A DNA stretch of 64,000 bases from Anaerolineae bacterium (lineage in GTDB: Bacteria; Chloroflexota; Anaerolineae; Promineifilales; Promineifilaceae): contig JAMLHW010000007.1 in NCBI GenBank assembly GCA_023954475.1, positions 1 to 64,000 of the forward strand, given 5' to 3'. A program made the position numbers and the translations under genes. The notes beneath the pieces were generated by a model. That model saw only the letters and a list, made by a program, of their open reading frames with translations, made no database searches and had not been told where the DNA came from. Of this stretch, positions 32,774 through 42,185 are shown one piece after another (position 1 is the stretch's first letter; the number at the start of each line of letters is the position of its first letter).

Positions 32774-33904
32774 ATGTTGTCAGTGGGCATTAACGCACAT
32801 TTACTCTCCGGGCAGGCGGGCTATCGTCGTGCCGGAATTCACACCTACATCGCACAAATTTTACGGCGGTTGCCGTCGGATGGTATCGATTACACTATCT
32901 TTACCGGGCCGGATGTATCATTTTCGGCCGAATCCCCGCTTTCCATTGTCAACAGCCACTGGCCCACACACAAACGCGGCGCACGGATCGCCTGGGAACA
33001 AACAGCATGGCCGCTGGAAAATCTGCGGCGCAAAATCGACCTCCTGCACAGTATGGCGTTTGTCACGCCGCTGCTAAACCGCATCCCCGCCATCATCACC
33101 GTCTACGATCTGAGCTTCATGCATTATCCGGAACGGTTTCCCCGTGCGCAACGGCTCTATTTGCAGACGCAAACGCGACGCTCGGTGCAGCGTGCGCAGC
33201 GCATCGTCACCATTTCAAAGGCGGGACGTGACGATGTTCACCATTTTTTTGGCATACCTCTGGAGCGCATCGAAGTCATCTATCCCGGTGTCGATAAACG
33301 CTTTGATCCCGTTTCGGCCGAAATGCTCGCCGACTTCAAAGCCCGTGTCAATCCACCCAAACGCTTCATCTTGCACGTAGGTACGTTGCAGCCACGCAAA
33401 AACATACCCACCCTGATCGATGCGTTTAGTCAATTACCCGATCAATCAATCCATCTCGTCCTGGTTGGCGGCAAAGGATGGCTCTACGACGATATTTTTG
33501 CCCGCGTAGCTGAGTTGGGGATGAGCAACCGCGTCCATTTTACCGGCTACGTCGCAGATGATGCGTTGCCGTTGTGGTATCAATCAGCCGCCATGCTGGT
33601 CTTTCCGTCTGTCTACGAAGGGTTTGGCCTGCCGGTTGTCGAAGCGATGCGCGGCGGTACACCGGTGATCGCTGCGAATACGTCATCAATCCCGGAAGTT
33701 GCCGGAAACGCCGCCCTGATGTTTAATCCGCACGATTCGGCCGAACTCGCGCATTGTATGCAAAGCGTACTGAACGACCAGGCACTTTGCACTACAATGA
33801 TCCGTAACGGTAAATTACAGGCACAGAAATATACATGGACTTCAGCCGCCAACAACACAGCGGCGCTCTATCGCAGCGTGGCAGCACAAAACAATTTTCG
33901 ATGA
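32774..33904 (+). CDS. GT4-family glycosyltransferase
   Basis: 376 residues from ATG 32774; the frame opens 10 codons earlier without a ribosome site. Typical GT-B layout: N-terminal VGINAHLLSGQAGYRRAGIHTYI, the linker ITVYDLSFMHYPERFP, the C-terminal domain opening RFILHVGTLQPRKNIPTLI, and the nucleotide-sugar site FPSVYEGFGLPVVEAMRGGTPVI with the E-x7-E pair. It transfers a sugar from a nucleotide donor, here likely in exopolysaccharide assembly. The stop overlaps the next gene's start (ATGA). Confidence 0.88.
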   Translation: MLSVGINAHLLSGQAGYRRAGIHTYIAQILRRLPSDGIDYTIFTGPDVSFSAESPLSIVNSHWPTHKRGARIAWEQTAWPLENLRRKIDLLHSMAFVTPLLNRIPAIITVYDLSFMHYPERFPRAQRLYLQTQTRRSVQRAQRIVTISKAGRDDVHHFFGIPLERIEVIYPGVDKRFDPVSAEMLADFKARVNPPKRFILHVGTLQPRKNIPTLIDAFSQLPDQSIHLVLVGGKGWLYDDIFARVAELGMSNRVHFTGYVADDALPLWYQSAAMLVFPSVYEGFGLPVVEAMRGGTPVIAANTSSIPEVAGNAALMFNPHDSAELAHCMQSVLNDQALCTTMIRNGKLQAQKYTWTSAANNTAALYRSVAAQNNFR

Positions 33905-35334
33905 TCAACCGTCGATCCCGTCGCGCGATCCGCACACTGACCATTGTGACGGATATCATGCTGTTCAACATCGCCTTCCTGATGGCATATCTGGCGCGTT
34001 ACGAATGGCAGTGGCTCAGCGAGGTCGAGCCGCAAAACTTCGTCCCCTACGCCAATTATCTCAGCCAGCAACTGCTGCTGACGCTGATCCTGGCGCTGAC
34101 TTTTTCGCAAAGCGGTGTATGGCGACGACGGCGTGGCGAGTTCTGGATCGATGAGGTTGCGCGCATCGGTTATGCAACGGCCGCCGGATTCGTGCTGATG
34201 ATGGCGTACACATTTTTCTTCCGCCCGCTCGCTGTCTCGCGTTTGATGCTGTTCTGGGCAGCGCTTTTCACCATTGTTCTGGTGGCGCTAGCGCGTTTGG
34301 CCCGGCGGTTGCTGCTGCAAATGGCTTACCGGCGCGGTATCGCCACCGATCGGGTGCTGGTAATCGGGTCTGGTGAAGTGGGTCGGGGTCTCATCCGCAC
34401 GCTGTTGGCACGCCCTGACCTCGGCTACGAAACAATCGGATATCTGCACGACGGTCAGTCAGAAAACAATATCGGTTTGGGGCGCATTCCACAGTTGGGG
34501 ACATGGGAAAAGCTGCCACAGTTGTTGGAAAATCGGCCGAAACTGCATTCCATCTTCATCGCCCTGCCCGGCGAACGCCACCGCGACATCACCCACCTCA
34601 TCACCATCTGCCAACAATTCGGCGTCCGTACCCAGGTCGTTCCCGATCTGTTTCAATTGAGCCTGTCGCATGTCGAACTGAGCAACATGGGTGGCATTCC
34701 CATTCTCGGCGTACGCAATATCGGCATCAACCGCGTCGGACGCATTACTAAACGGCTTCTCGATCTGACATTACTTGCCATACTGGCGATTCCCACCCTG
34801 ATTCTGTCGGCCGTCATCGCCGTCGCCATTAAGCTGGACTCCCCTGGCCCAATTCTGTTTGTACAGGAGCGAGTCGGCCAGGGCGGCAAACAGTTCAAGA
34901 TGTTCAAATTCCGGTCAATGGTGGCCGATGCAGACGCGCAGAAAGCGTCTTTAATGGCATACAACGATGTGGACGGCCCGATTTTCAAGATTAAGGAGGA
35001 CCCACGACTGACACGGATCGGCCGAATTATTCGCCGTCTCAGCCTCGACGAGTTACCCCAGTTTTATAATATTCTGATCGGGAATATGAGCTTTGTCGGG
35101 CCGCGACCTCCGCTGGAAAGCGAAGTCATCCAATACCAGGCGTGGCATCAACGGCGCATGGAAGTAAAAGGGGGCTTGACCGGACTATGGCAGGTGAGCG
35201 GACGCTCTGACCTAACATTTGACGAACAATGTCTGCTCGACATCTACTACATCGAAAATTGGTCGCTGGCGTTCGACCTACGCATCATTCTGCAAACAAT
35301 ACCGTATACACTTTTCGGCCGAGGGGCGTATTAA
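33901..35334 (+). CDS. Polyprenyl-phosphate glycosylphosphotransferase (initiating enzyme of exopolysaccharide)
   Basis: 477 residues from ATG 33901, which overlaps the preceding stop. Four or five N-terminal helices, a Rossmann-like middle (RVLVIGSGEVGRGLIRTLL), one more helix near 300, and the C-terminal bacterial sugar-transferase domain: KRLLDLTLLAILAIP, FVQERVGQGGKQFKMFKFRSM, RRLSLDELPQFYNILIG, FVGPRPPLESEV and GLTGLWQVSGRSDLTFD. It loads a sugar-1-phosphate onto undecaprenyl phosphate at the inner face of the membrane. With the GT4 gene it forms a two-gene polysaccharide unit. Confidence 0.9.
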   Translation: MINRRSRRAIRTLTIVTDIMLFNIAFLMAYLARYEWQWLSEVEPQNFVPYANYLSQQLLLTLILALTFSQSGVWRRRRGEFWIDEVARIGYATAAGFVLMMAYTFFFRPLAVSRLMLFWAALFTIVLVALARLARRLLLQMAYRRGIATDRVLVIGSGEVGRGLIRTLLARPDLGYETIGYLHDGQSENNIGLGRIPQLGTWEKLPQLLENRPKLHSIFIALPGERHRDITHLITICQQFGVRTQVVPDLFQLSLSHVELSNMGGIPILGVRNIGINRVGRITKRLLDLTLLAILAIPTLILSAVIAVAIKLDSPGPILFVQERVGQGGKQFKMFKFRSMVADADAQKASLMAYNDVDGPIFKIKEDPRLTRIGRIIRRLSLDELPQFYNILIGNMSFVGPRPPLESEVIQYQAWHQRRMEVKGGLTGLWQVSGRSDLTFDEQCLLDIYYIENWSLAFDLRIILQTIPYTLFGRGAY

Positions 35335-35529
35335 ATGGCTGTTGGGGCGACTTACGCAATTGAAAGAGGCGACAAGCGGAAAGACGAAGTTCAATTTTGC
35401 CCGTTTTTAGATACGTAGATGTTAGCCTTCATCGAAATACTTTGCAGGAATGTCCGCCGTCAACACTTCGCGAACGCGTAGGATTCAACGTGCCCGAGCG
35501 TTGCTCTCAATCGCGAGCTTCGATCTTAA

Positions 35530-36426
35530 ATGGAGAATCTCACTTTGCCCAGTATCGAACATGAACAAGTAGTCGAAATGATGAATGGAGGCCTTGGCCT
35601 GGAAGAGTTGTCAGTAGATGAGCAGCGTGCTGTTATGGAAGCCTCAGCGGACATGTTTCCAGCTGAGGCGGACGTGCTTGCCAGCGAAGTTGATGCAGGC
35701 GGCGTACCCGCAGACTGGGTAACTGTCAACGGAAGCAATGTCGACCGTGTTATCCTCTATCTTCATGGAGGTGGGTACACGATGGGCTCGAGGAACACCC
35801 ACCGTGGACTTGCTGGACGGATCGCACGGGTGGCACGGGCCCGAGTGCTTTTACCGGACTATCGACTTGCGCCCGAACATCCATTTCCCGCAGCGGTTGA
35901 GGACGCCACAACGTGCTGGCGCTGGTTGGTTTCAAAAGACCATGCTCCAGACCGCATGGCTATCGCTGGCGACTCCTCGGGTGGAGGTTTAACATTGGCG
36001 ACACTACTAGCGTTGAAGGCCGCTGGCGATCCTCTACCTGCCTGTGCTATTGGACTATCACCTTGGACTGATCTTGAGGGGCAAGGACCGACTGCCGAAC
36101 CGGGTGCAGTCGACGACCCGATGCTGACTCCTGAAGGTGTGCGCTCAAGTGGCCGACAATACGCAGCCGCCAATCTGCACAATCCGCTTGCGTCACCATT
36201 ACATGGCGATTTGCAGAACCTTCCTCCACTGTTGCTCCAAGTCGGCACCAGAGAAATTCTATTGTCTGACAGCACTCGCTTCGCTGAAAAAGCTGAGGCT
36301 GCGGGTGTAGAGGTGACACTCGAAATCGAGGATGGCCTGATCCACGTCTGGCATATGTTTCCGGACATTCCAGAAGCACAGAGTGCCATCGAACGAATAG
36401 GCGCGTTTATTGAGCAAAACTGCTGA
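35530..36426 (+). CDS. Alpha/beta-hydrolase, hormone-sensitive-lipase-type esterase
   Basis: 298 residues. Oxyanion motif LHGGGYTMGS, then YRLAPEHPFPAAVEDA, nucleophile elbow IAGDSSGGGL (Ser in GDSSG), acid Asp in the segment TREILLSDS, and His in LIHVWHMFP. This is the HSL/acetyl-esterase family that cleaves short esters in the cytoplasm. It has no TCGGCCGA copy in 0.9 kb of gene and flanks (35330-36940 has none), unlike most neighbours, so it may be a later arrival. The 195-base gap upstream shows no other gene. Confidence 0.87.
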   Translation: MENLTLPSIEHEQVVEMMNGGLGLEELSVDEQRAVMEASADMFPAEADVLASEVDAGGVPADWVTVNGSNVDRVILYLHGGGYTMGSRNTHRGLAGRIARVARARVLLPDYRLAPEHPFPAAVEDATTCWRWLVSKDHAPDRMAIAGDSSGGGLTLATLLALKAAGDPLPACAIGLSPWTDLEGQGPTAEPGAVDDPMLTPEGVRSSGRQYAAANLHNPLASPLHGDLQNLPPLLLQVGTREILLSDSTRFAEKAEAAGVEVTLEIEDGLIHVWHMFPDIPEAQSAIERIGAFIEQNC

Positions 36427-36521
36427 TGTTCACTGGAAGCCAGAAACAGACATTGGAGTTTTCGAGTATCCTAAAATTGACTTGAGAACACCGCGCTCCA
36501 AGCAGGCGTTAACTGTTAGCT

Positions 36522-36938
36522 TTATTCCCCCCACCCTTCCGGCAACTGCGGCGGATCAATATTGACCAGTTCGCCACGATAATTGATGATGATGCGGAAG
36601 CCCATCATACCCAACATGTCACGAGCCTGGGGCGGAATACCTTGCGCCAAAATGGCGTCGGCGTCCACATTGCGCAACTGCGCATCGACCGCTGCTTTGG
36701 TAAAGAGGTCGTCTTTGCCCATCATCTGCAGCGCCTGCGCGACAGCCAAATCCTGATTGCCTTCCAACTGACCCAGGAACATATCGAGAATTTCGCGGTC
36801 AACTTGCTCGGCATCGATATGGCGGCGGAATCCAGCATCATCGATCACGTAAAATGCTTCACCACCGACATAGGCAACATCGACTGGTTTTTCCAGTTCA
36901 TCATAGACCAGGTCTTCAAACATTGCTCGAGTAGCCAT
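36522..36938 (-). CDS. Conserved hypothetical protein (138 aa)
   Basis: ATG 36936-36938 with GGAGAA 6 bases upstream; longer in-frame starts to 37022 lack a site. The product has an opening MATRAMFEDLVYDELEKPVDVAYVGGEAFYVIDD read in pieces (MFEDLVYDE, VAYVGGEAFYVIDD), then helical segments, and ends with GFRIIINYRGELVNIDPPQLPEGWGE in the same fashion (FRIIINYRGELVNI). I do not recognise the fold; it looks like a compact cytoplasmic protein. Divergent from mreB, with two TCGGCCGA copies in the shared upstream region. Confidence 0.5.
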   Translation of the reverse strand: MATRAMFEDLVYDELEKPVDVAYVGGEAFYVIDDAGFRRHIDAEQVDREILDMFLGQLEGNQDLAVAQALQMMGKDDLFTKAAVDAQLRNVDADAILAQGIPPQARDMLGMMGFRIIINYRGELVNIDPPQLPEGWGE

Positions 36939-37102
36939 AAAAGTTCTCCTTCGGCCGATTCGAATCACCAGATGAGTGAACTCCATTCGGCCGAATGCAA
37001 CCCTATCGTACCAATTCCACATCGGAAAGCTATAAACACATAATAAGAAACCGGCTATTCCTCATGGAGGCAGACGTACAGAACGCTATACTTTCCCGGT
37101 TG

Positions 37103-37130
37103 TTTTACACCCTCTCGCCTGTGGTATAAT
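37103..37130 (+). promoter_or_regulatory. Sigma-70-like promoter for the mre operon
   Basis: A perfect TATAAT at 37125-37130 is preceded by TGG (extended -10, TGnTATAAT). A weak -35 (TTTTAC, 37103-37108) has spacing 16. The TTG start of mreB follows about 85 bases later with AGGAAGG just ahead. Confidence 0.65.
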
Positions 37131-37215
37131 CGCATATTGATTTTCCACGGTGAGCGATTCAAGCTGGGTTCGCCACTCAGGCATATAGTTATCGTCAAGC
37201 CCAGGAAGGCATTCT

Positions 37216-38277
37216 TTGTTCAGGCCACTTGACTGGTTATTAGGATTATTCTCACTCGATATCGGCATCGACCTCGGCACAGCCAACACGCTGGTCAGTG
37301 TGCGTGACCGCGGTATCGTCATCAACGAACCGTCGTGGGTGGCAATCAATAAACGTTCCCGCAAACCGCTTGCAATCGGTGCCGAGGCACGTGAAATGGT
37401 CGGCCGAACTCCGTCTGACATCGTCGCCATTCGCCCATTGCGCGATGGGGTCATCTCCGAGTTCGAGATCACCGAAGCGATGCTCGACTACTTCATCAAG
37501 AAAGCCCACGAACAGATGATCGTCCCGTTTCCTCGTCCACGCGTCGTCATCGGCGTACCCAGCGGCGTCACAGAGGTTGAAAAACGTGCTGTGTACGATG
37601 CAGCCATATCAGCCGGAGCACGCGAAGCATTCCTCATCGAAGAACCGATGGCGGCAGCAATCGGTGCCGGTCTGCCGATTATTGAGTCACGCGGCAGCAT
37701 GATCGTCGACATCGGCGGCGGCACAACTGAAGTTGCCGTTTTCGCAATGGGTGGCATCGTCGTCAGCCGTTCGATCCGCGTTGCCGGCGATGAAATGGAT
37801 GAAGACATCATTCAATATGCCCGCAACAAATACAACCTGCTCATTGGTGAGCGCATGGCCGAACGGTGCAAAATTGCTATCGGTTCCGCATTTCCGCTGC
37901 CTGAAGAGCAGACGATCACGCTACGTGGGCGCAACCTGATCAACGGCTTGCCGCAATCGGTGGAAATCAGTTCCATCGAATTGCGCGAAGCGATGGCACC
38001 TTCAGTCAATATTATTGTCGATACGGTCCGCGATGCCATCGATGAGACACCGCCGGAATTGGTAGCCGACCTGATGGAAGTCGGCGTCTGTCTGGCAGGT
38101 GGCGGCGCACAAATCAAAGGATTGGCCGAACGCATCGAAGATGTGATCAAAATGCGTGTCTGGGTTGCCGAAGATTCAATGACTTGCGTAGCACGTGGAG
38201 CAGGTCGTGTATTGGAAGATTTGGATAGTTATAGTCGTGTATTGGTGGGATTGCATCGCGGCAGCACGCATCACTGA
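37216..38277 (+). CDS. mreB: Rod-shape actin homologue MreB
   Basis: 353 residues from TTG 37216-37218 with AGGAAGG 6 bases upstream. Filament-forming ATPase that guides wall synthesis. Phosphate-1 loop DIGIDLGTANTLV, connect-1 TEAMLDYFI, phosphate-2 SMIVDIGGGTTEVAVFA, and adenosine loop GVCLAGGGAQIKGL are all clear. N-terminal WLLGLFSL may be an amphipathic membrane helix. First gene of mreB-mreC-mreD-PBP2. Confidence 0.95.
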   Translation: MFRPLDWLLGLFSLDIGIDLGTANTLVSVRDRGIVINEPSWVAINKRSRKPLAIGAEAREMVGRTPSDIVAIRPLRDGVISEFEITEAMLDYFIKKAHEQMIVPFPRPRVVIGVPSGVTEVEKRAVYDAAISAGAREAFLIEEPMAAAIGAGLPIIESRGSMIVDIGGGTTEVAVFAMGGIVVSRSIRVAGDEMDEDIIQYARNKYNLLIGERMAERCKIAIGSAFPLPEEQTITLRGRNLINGLPQSVEISSIELREAMAPSVNIIVDTVRDAIDETPPELVADLMEVGVCLAGGGAQIKGLAERIEDVIKMRVWVAEDSMTCVARGAGRVLEDLDSYSRVLVGLHRGSTHH

Positions 38278-38307
38278 GTCCCCACTGAAGTTGCCCTGAA
38301 ATAAACG

Positions 38308-39189
38308 ATGGATTTGAATAATTCTCGGCCGAAATTGAGCTGGCGGGTATTCGTTATTCTCGCTGCCATCGCAGTGCTGCTGTTTTTGTTTGACGCTACC
38401 GGCAACTCATTTGCCATTGTCACCGATCCGCTGACTGCCCTAATGAACTGGACTGACTTGCGCCGCGATGCTGTCGTCGATTCGATAACCGGCCCCAACG
38501 ACCTCGAAACGGCACTGCAGGAAAATACAGCCCTACAATTTCGCATCGACCAACTGGAACGTGAAAACGAAGAACTACGCAACGTCGAAGGTGAATATCG
38601 CCGTTTGCTCGAATTGTACAATCGCACATTGGAAACACCCGATCTGACCAGGGTATTGGCGTATGTGATTGGCCATGGACCCAACCCATTATTCCGTGAT
38701 GTGATCATTGACCGGGGTGCCGGTGACGCGGTGCGTGTTGGGATGGCCGTAGAAAGTGCCCGCGGCCTGGTAGGTCAGGTGTATCGCACGACACAAAACT
38801 CAGCCCAGGTTGTCCTGCTCACAGATAGCATCAGCCGTGTTCCGGCACGATTAAGCGACTCGCGTGCTACCGGCATAGTGCGCGGTGGCGGCACAGGTGG
38901 CTTCCTGATCATGGATTGGGTCGATCTGGAAACGCAAATTACTGTCGGCGAAATTGTCGTCACATCTGGTCTGGCGGGCGACTCGGTGCAAGAGGAAAGT
39001 GCTGACCGTTTTCCTGCCGGTATTGTCATCGGCCGAGTGATCGAAGTCGAACGCAACGAAGCTGAACTGTTTCAACGCGCCATCATCCAACCGGCAGTCG
39101 ATTTTGACGAACTGGAGCTGGCCTTCGTCATCACCGAGTTTACGCCGGTCGACCCGGGGCCACTGGATGATGCGGAGCTTGCTGAATGA
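38308..39189 (+). CDS. mreC: Rod-shape protein MreC
   Basis: 293 residues: one N-terminal transmembrane helix (VFVILAAIAVLLFLF), a coiled coil at about 65-105 (LQENTALQFRIDQLERENEEL), then two beta domains with the MreC signatures VIIDRGAGDAVRVGMAVES, GLVGQVYRTTQNSAQVVLLTD and GEIVVTSGL. MreC links MreB filaments to the transpeptidase on the outer side of the membrane. Its stop overlaps the mreD start by ATGA. Confidence 0.92.
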   Translation: MDLNNSRPKLSWRVFVILAAIAVLLFLFDATGNSFAIVTDPLTALMNWTDLRRDAVVDSITGPNDLETALQENTALQFRIDQLERENEELRNVEGEYRRLLELYNRTLETPDLTRVLAYVIGHGPNPLFRDVIIDRGAGDAVRVGMAVESARGLVGQVYRTTQNSAQVVLLTDSISRVPARLSDSRATGIVRGGGTGGFLIMDWVDLETQITVGEIVVTSGLAGDSVQEESADRFPAGIVIGRVIEVERNEAELFQRAIIQPAVDFDELELAFVITEFTPVDPGPLDDAELAE

Positions 39190-39689
39190 GTACGGTTTTT
39201 ATCGCGATCCCGGTGCTTTTGCTGCTGACTGTTGTGCAGAGCACTATTCTGGCTCAGGTGACGATACTCGGCGCGACACCGCAACTCTTGCCGTTGTTCG
39301 TTCTGGCGTGGGCGATGGTTCGCGGTTCGGCCGAAGGCCTGATATGGGCGTTTGTCGCCGGCCTGTTTATCGATCTGTTTTCAGTCAGCCCGCTGGGTAT
39401 CAGTTCGCTGGCATTGATGACCGCCGTCCTTCTGGTAACGACATTGCAACAAAACATTGCTCTCAATCGGTTTTTTATCCCGATGATTCTCGGCGGAATC
39501 GGCATGTTTACCTTTTCATTAGTAAGTGTGCTGTTGTTGCGTCTTTCAGGGTATCCTATCGTCTGGTCAAGTGTGGCTACTGTCCCGGTAACAGTTGTTT
39601 TGCACGCTTTTATGATTTTACCGATTTACTGGATTATTGACAGTTTGAACAACAGATTTATGGCGCGTCGGCGGATCCCGACGACATAG
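39186..39689 (+). CDS. mreD: Rod-shape protein MreD
   Basis: 167 residues, five or six transmembrane helices, with the MreD-like segment AEGLIWAFVAGLFIDLFSVSPLG (AEGLIWAFVAGLFIDLF) and a final helix near ILPIYWIID. Small integral membrane partner of MreC. Start codon in ATGA overlap with mreC. Confidence 0.88.
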   Translation: MSTVFIAIPVLLLLTVVQSTILAQVTILGATPQLLPLFVLAWAMVRGSAEGLIWAFVAGLFIDLFSVSPLGISSLALMTAVLLVTTLQQNIALNRFFIPMILGGIGMFTFSLVSVLLLRLSGYPIVWSSVATVPVTVVLHAFMILPIYWIIDSLNNRFMARRRIPTT

Positions 39690-39739
39690 ATTGTGGCAAG
39701 TTGTGGGCCGGATTTCGGCCGAAACGAGGATAAGTAAGC

Positions 39740-42136
39740 ATGTCACGTATGGGGTGGGAACGCCCTGAAGACTGGGAAGAACAAGAGCAATTTGAGAGCG
39801 AAACCGGCCTTCGCGGTCGTCTCTATTTCTTCCGTCTCGTCATTGTGGTCATCATCGGCCTGCTGCTCTTTCGCGTCATTTGGCTACAGCAGACACAGGG
39901 TGAAGAGTTAACCGCTGCTGCCGGAGACAACCAATTTGCAACACTGCAATCAGACGCTCCGCGTGGGGTTATTTTTGACCGCACCGGCCTCCCATTAGCC
40001 GAAAACATTCCCAGCTTTAATGTCACTATCACGCCTGCCTTCCTGCCGGATGACGATGCGGCGCGTCAGGCAATTTTCGAACGTCTTTCGTTTCTGACCG
40101 GTGTGCCCGTCACCAACACGGTCCAACAACGAGAACTTGCCAGACAGGCTAACCCATACAACACCGCCGTCAACAGACAGTTAGCAACGCTGTACAACGA
40201 ACCGATCACAAAAACACTTGATCTCGCCGGTGTCGTGCCGCAATTGCCGGATAGCATCAACACGATTGTCGACCGTTTCAGTTTCGCCGAAAATCTGCCG
40301 GCCGAAATCGTTGCCAATGTTCCCTATACAATAGCGCAGGTCATCGAACAGGAATCTGTCTACATGCCTGGGGTACGTGTCATACCGGAACCAATTCGCA
40401 ATTATCCCAGTGGTGAACTGACTTCACACATTGTCGGGTTTATGGGACCTCTACCGGATGAAAGCTATCTCGATCAGGGCTATGCACGGGATGATCGCGT
40501 CGGACTCTTCGGCGTGGAATCGTCACTCGAAACATTCCTGAAAGGGGTCAAAGGTCAGCGCGAAGTTGAAGTAGACTGGCGCGGTCGGGAAGTGAGGCAA
40601 ATCGGTGTGGAAACACCGCCGCAAGCCGGTTATAACCTGCATTTATCAATCGATATGGCGCTACAACAGGCGGCGTTTGAGATTTTGCAAGCACAGATGG
40701 AACGTCGTGAGGCTACGCGCGATTCCCGTACCGGCGAATTTGTTGAAGTGCAGTCCGGCGCAGTTGTGGCACTAAATGCTAAAACCGGCGAAGTGCTGTC
40801 TATGGTGAGTTTGCCGACGTTTGATAACAATCGGTTTGCCACGGAAATCCCGGTCGAATACTACCTCGGACTGGCACGTAGTGATTACCAACCGTTGTTT
40901 AACCACGCGATCGGCGGCCAGTATCCGCCAGGTTCAGTCTTTAAGGTTGTCACCGGAGCGGCTGCATTGCAGGAAGGTATCGTGTCACCGAATCGCTTTC
41001 TGGATACGCCCGGTTCTATCGTCATCCCCAACCGCTTTGCGCCAAACGATCCTGGTCGCGCCCAACAGTTTGTCTGCTGGATTTGGAACACAATTGACCC
41101 GGAAACGGGTCAACGCGGTGAACACGGCAGCATGAATATGTACCGAGCGCTGGCCGAATCATGTGACATTTACTTTTATAAAGTTGCAGGCGGATTTGAT
41201 CAGGATGGCGAGGTGGTCGATGTGCTGGGTATTGACCGGCTATCGCGTTATGCCAACCAATTTGGCATGGGTCGCGTTCAGGGAGTTGAGTTGCCGGCAG
41301 AGGCGCCGGGCAATATTCCCACCCAGGCTTACAAGCGCACGAATTTTGGTGAGCCGTGGTCGACGGGTGACGATTACAACTCGGCCATTGGGCAGGGATT
41401 TGTGACAGCGACGCCGCTGCAGATAGCGCAAATGGTAGCGGTCATTGCAAATGGCGGCTTTCTTTACAGACCGACTGTAGTCAATCACATGACTAATGAT
41501 AAAGGTGAGGTGGTGTTGTTTGATGAGGCAAATCCGGATCGGCCGATTTTTGCCTCACCTGACGAAAACAACAATCCTGTATTGCGCGATGCAGACGGCA
41601 ATATCATCGATCCTGAAGATGTCAATATCAGTGTATCGTTCGACGAAAACGGCGAATATATCTACCAGCCGGAAGTTCTCAATGTGCTGGAAGTGGATCG
41701 TGAATATCTGGATGTGATTGCCGAAGGGATGTTCCTTGTAAACCAGGAAGGCGGTACGGGCGGATTTATGACATGGCTGGACGAATGGGGAATTACAACA
41801 GCAGGAAAAACCGGAACGGCCGAATTTTGCGACAATATCGCCTTGAAACGGGATTGGTGCAAAGGTCCTGGCGAAATCCAGCCAACACACGCCTGGTATG
41901 TGGGCTACGCACCGTATGATGACCCTGAAATTGTTGTGGCAGCATTTTTGTATCACGGTGGCGAAGGTTCGGAATGGGCCGCACCGGTTGTGCGCGATGT
42001 GATGAAAGCGTATTTTCAGGTAGACCAGTATGCCCCGGTGGAGCCGACGCCTGAAGATAGCTCTGAACCGGTGATTATTCCTGAATTTGTCGAGCCTGCC
42101 ACCGACGAATCTACTTCTGAAACGACCACGCCATAA
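39740..42136 (+). CDS. mrdA: Penicillin-binding protein 2 (elongasome transpeptidase)
   Basis: 798 residues. One N-terminal anchor (FFRLVIVVIIGLLLFRVIW), the PBP dimerization domain (PRGVIFDRTGLPLAEN), then the transpeptidase: SxxK in PGSVFKVVTG near residue 398, SxD in LAESCDIYFYKVA, GQGFVTATPLQIAQM, and KTGTAE near 689. It crosslinks lateral-wall peptidoglycan with MreBCD. It has a ~30-residue acidic Pro/Thr/Glu tail (PTPEDSSEPVIIPEF). No rodA is in the window, so the partner glycosyltransferase must lie elsewhere. Confidence 0.93.
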   Translation: MSRMGWERPEDWEEQEQFESETGLRGRLYFFRLVIVVIIGLLLFRVIWLQQTQGEELTAAAGDNQFATLQSDAPRGVIFDRTGLPLAENIPSFNVTITPAFLPDDDAARQAIFERLSFLTGVPVTNTVQQRELARQANPYNTAVNRQLATLYNEPITKTLDLAGVVPQLPDSINTIVDRFSFAENLPAEIVANVPYTIAQVIEQESVYMPGVRVIPEPIRNYPSGELTSHIVGFMGPLPDESYLDQGYARDDRVGLFGVESSLETFLKGVKGQREVEVDWRGREVRQIGVETPPQAGYNLHLSIDMALQQAAFEILQAQMERREATRDSRTGEFVEVQSGAVVALNAKTGEVLSMVSLPTFDNNRFATEIPVEYYLGLARSDYQPLFNHAIGGQYPPGSVFKVVTGAAALQEGIVSPNRFLDTPGSIVIPNRFAPNDPGRAQQFVCWIWNTIDPETGQRGEHGSMNMYRALAESCDIYFYKVAGGFDQDGEVVDVLGIDRLSRYANQFGMGRVQGVELPAEAPGNIPTQAYKRTNFGEPWSTGDDYNSAIGQGFVTATPLQIAQMVAVIANGGFLYRPTVVNHMTNDKGEVVLFDEANPDRPIFASPDENNNPVLRDADGNIIDPEDVNISVSFDENGEYIYQPEVLNVLEVDREYLDVIAEGMFLVNQEGGTGGFMTWLDEWGITTAGKTGTAEFCDNIALKRDWCKGPGEIQPTHAWYVGYAPYDDPEIVVAAFLYHGGEGSEWAAPVVRDVMKAYFQVDQYAPVEPTPEDSSEPVIIPEFVEPATDESTSETTTP

Positions 42137-42185
42137 GTGCGTTCTACAGGTGACGTAAGCGTATAAAATATGCTATCATCACTTT

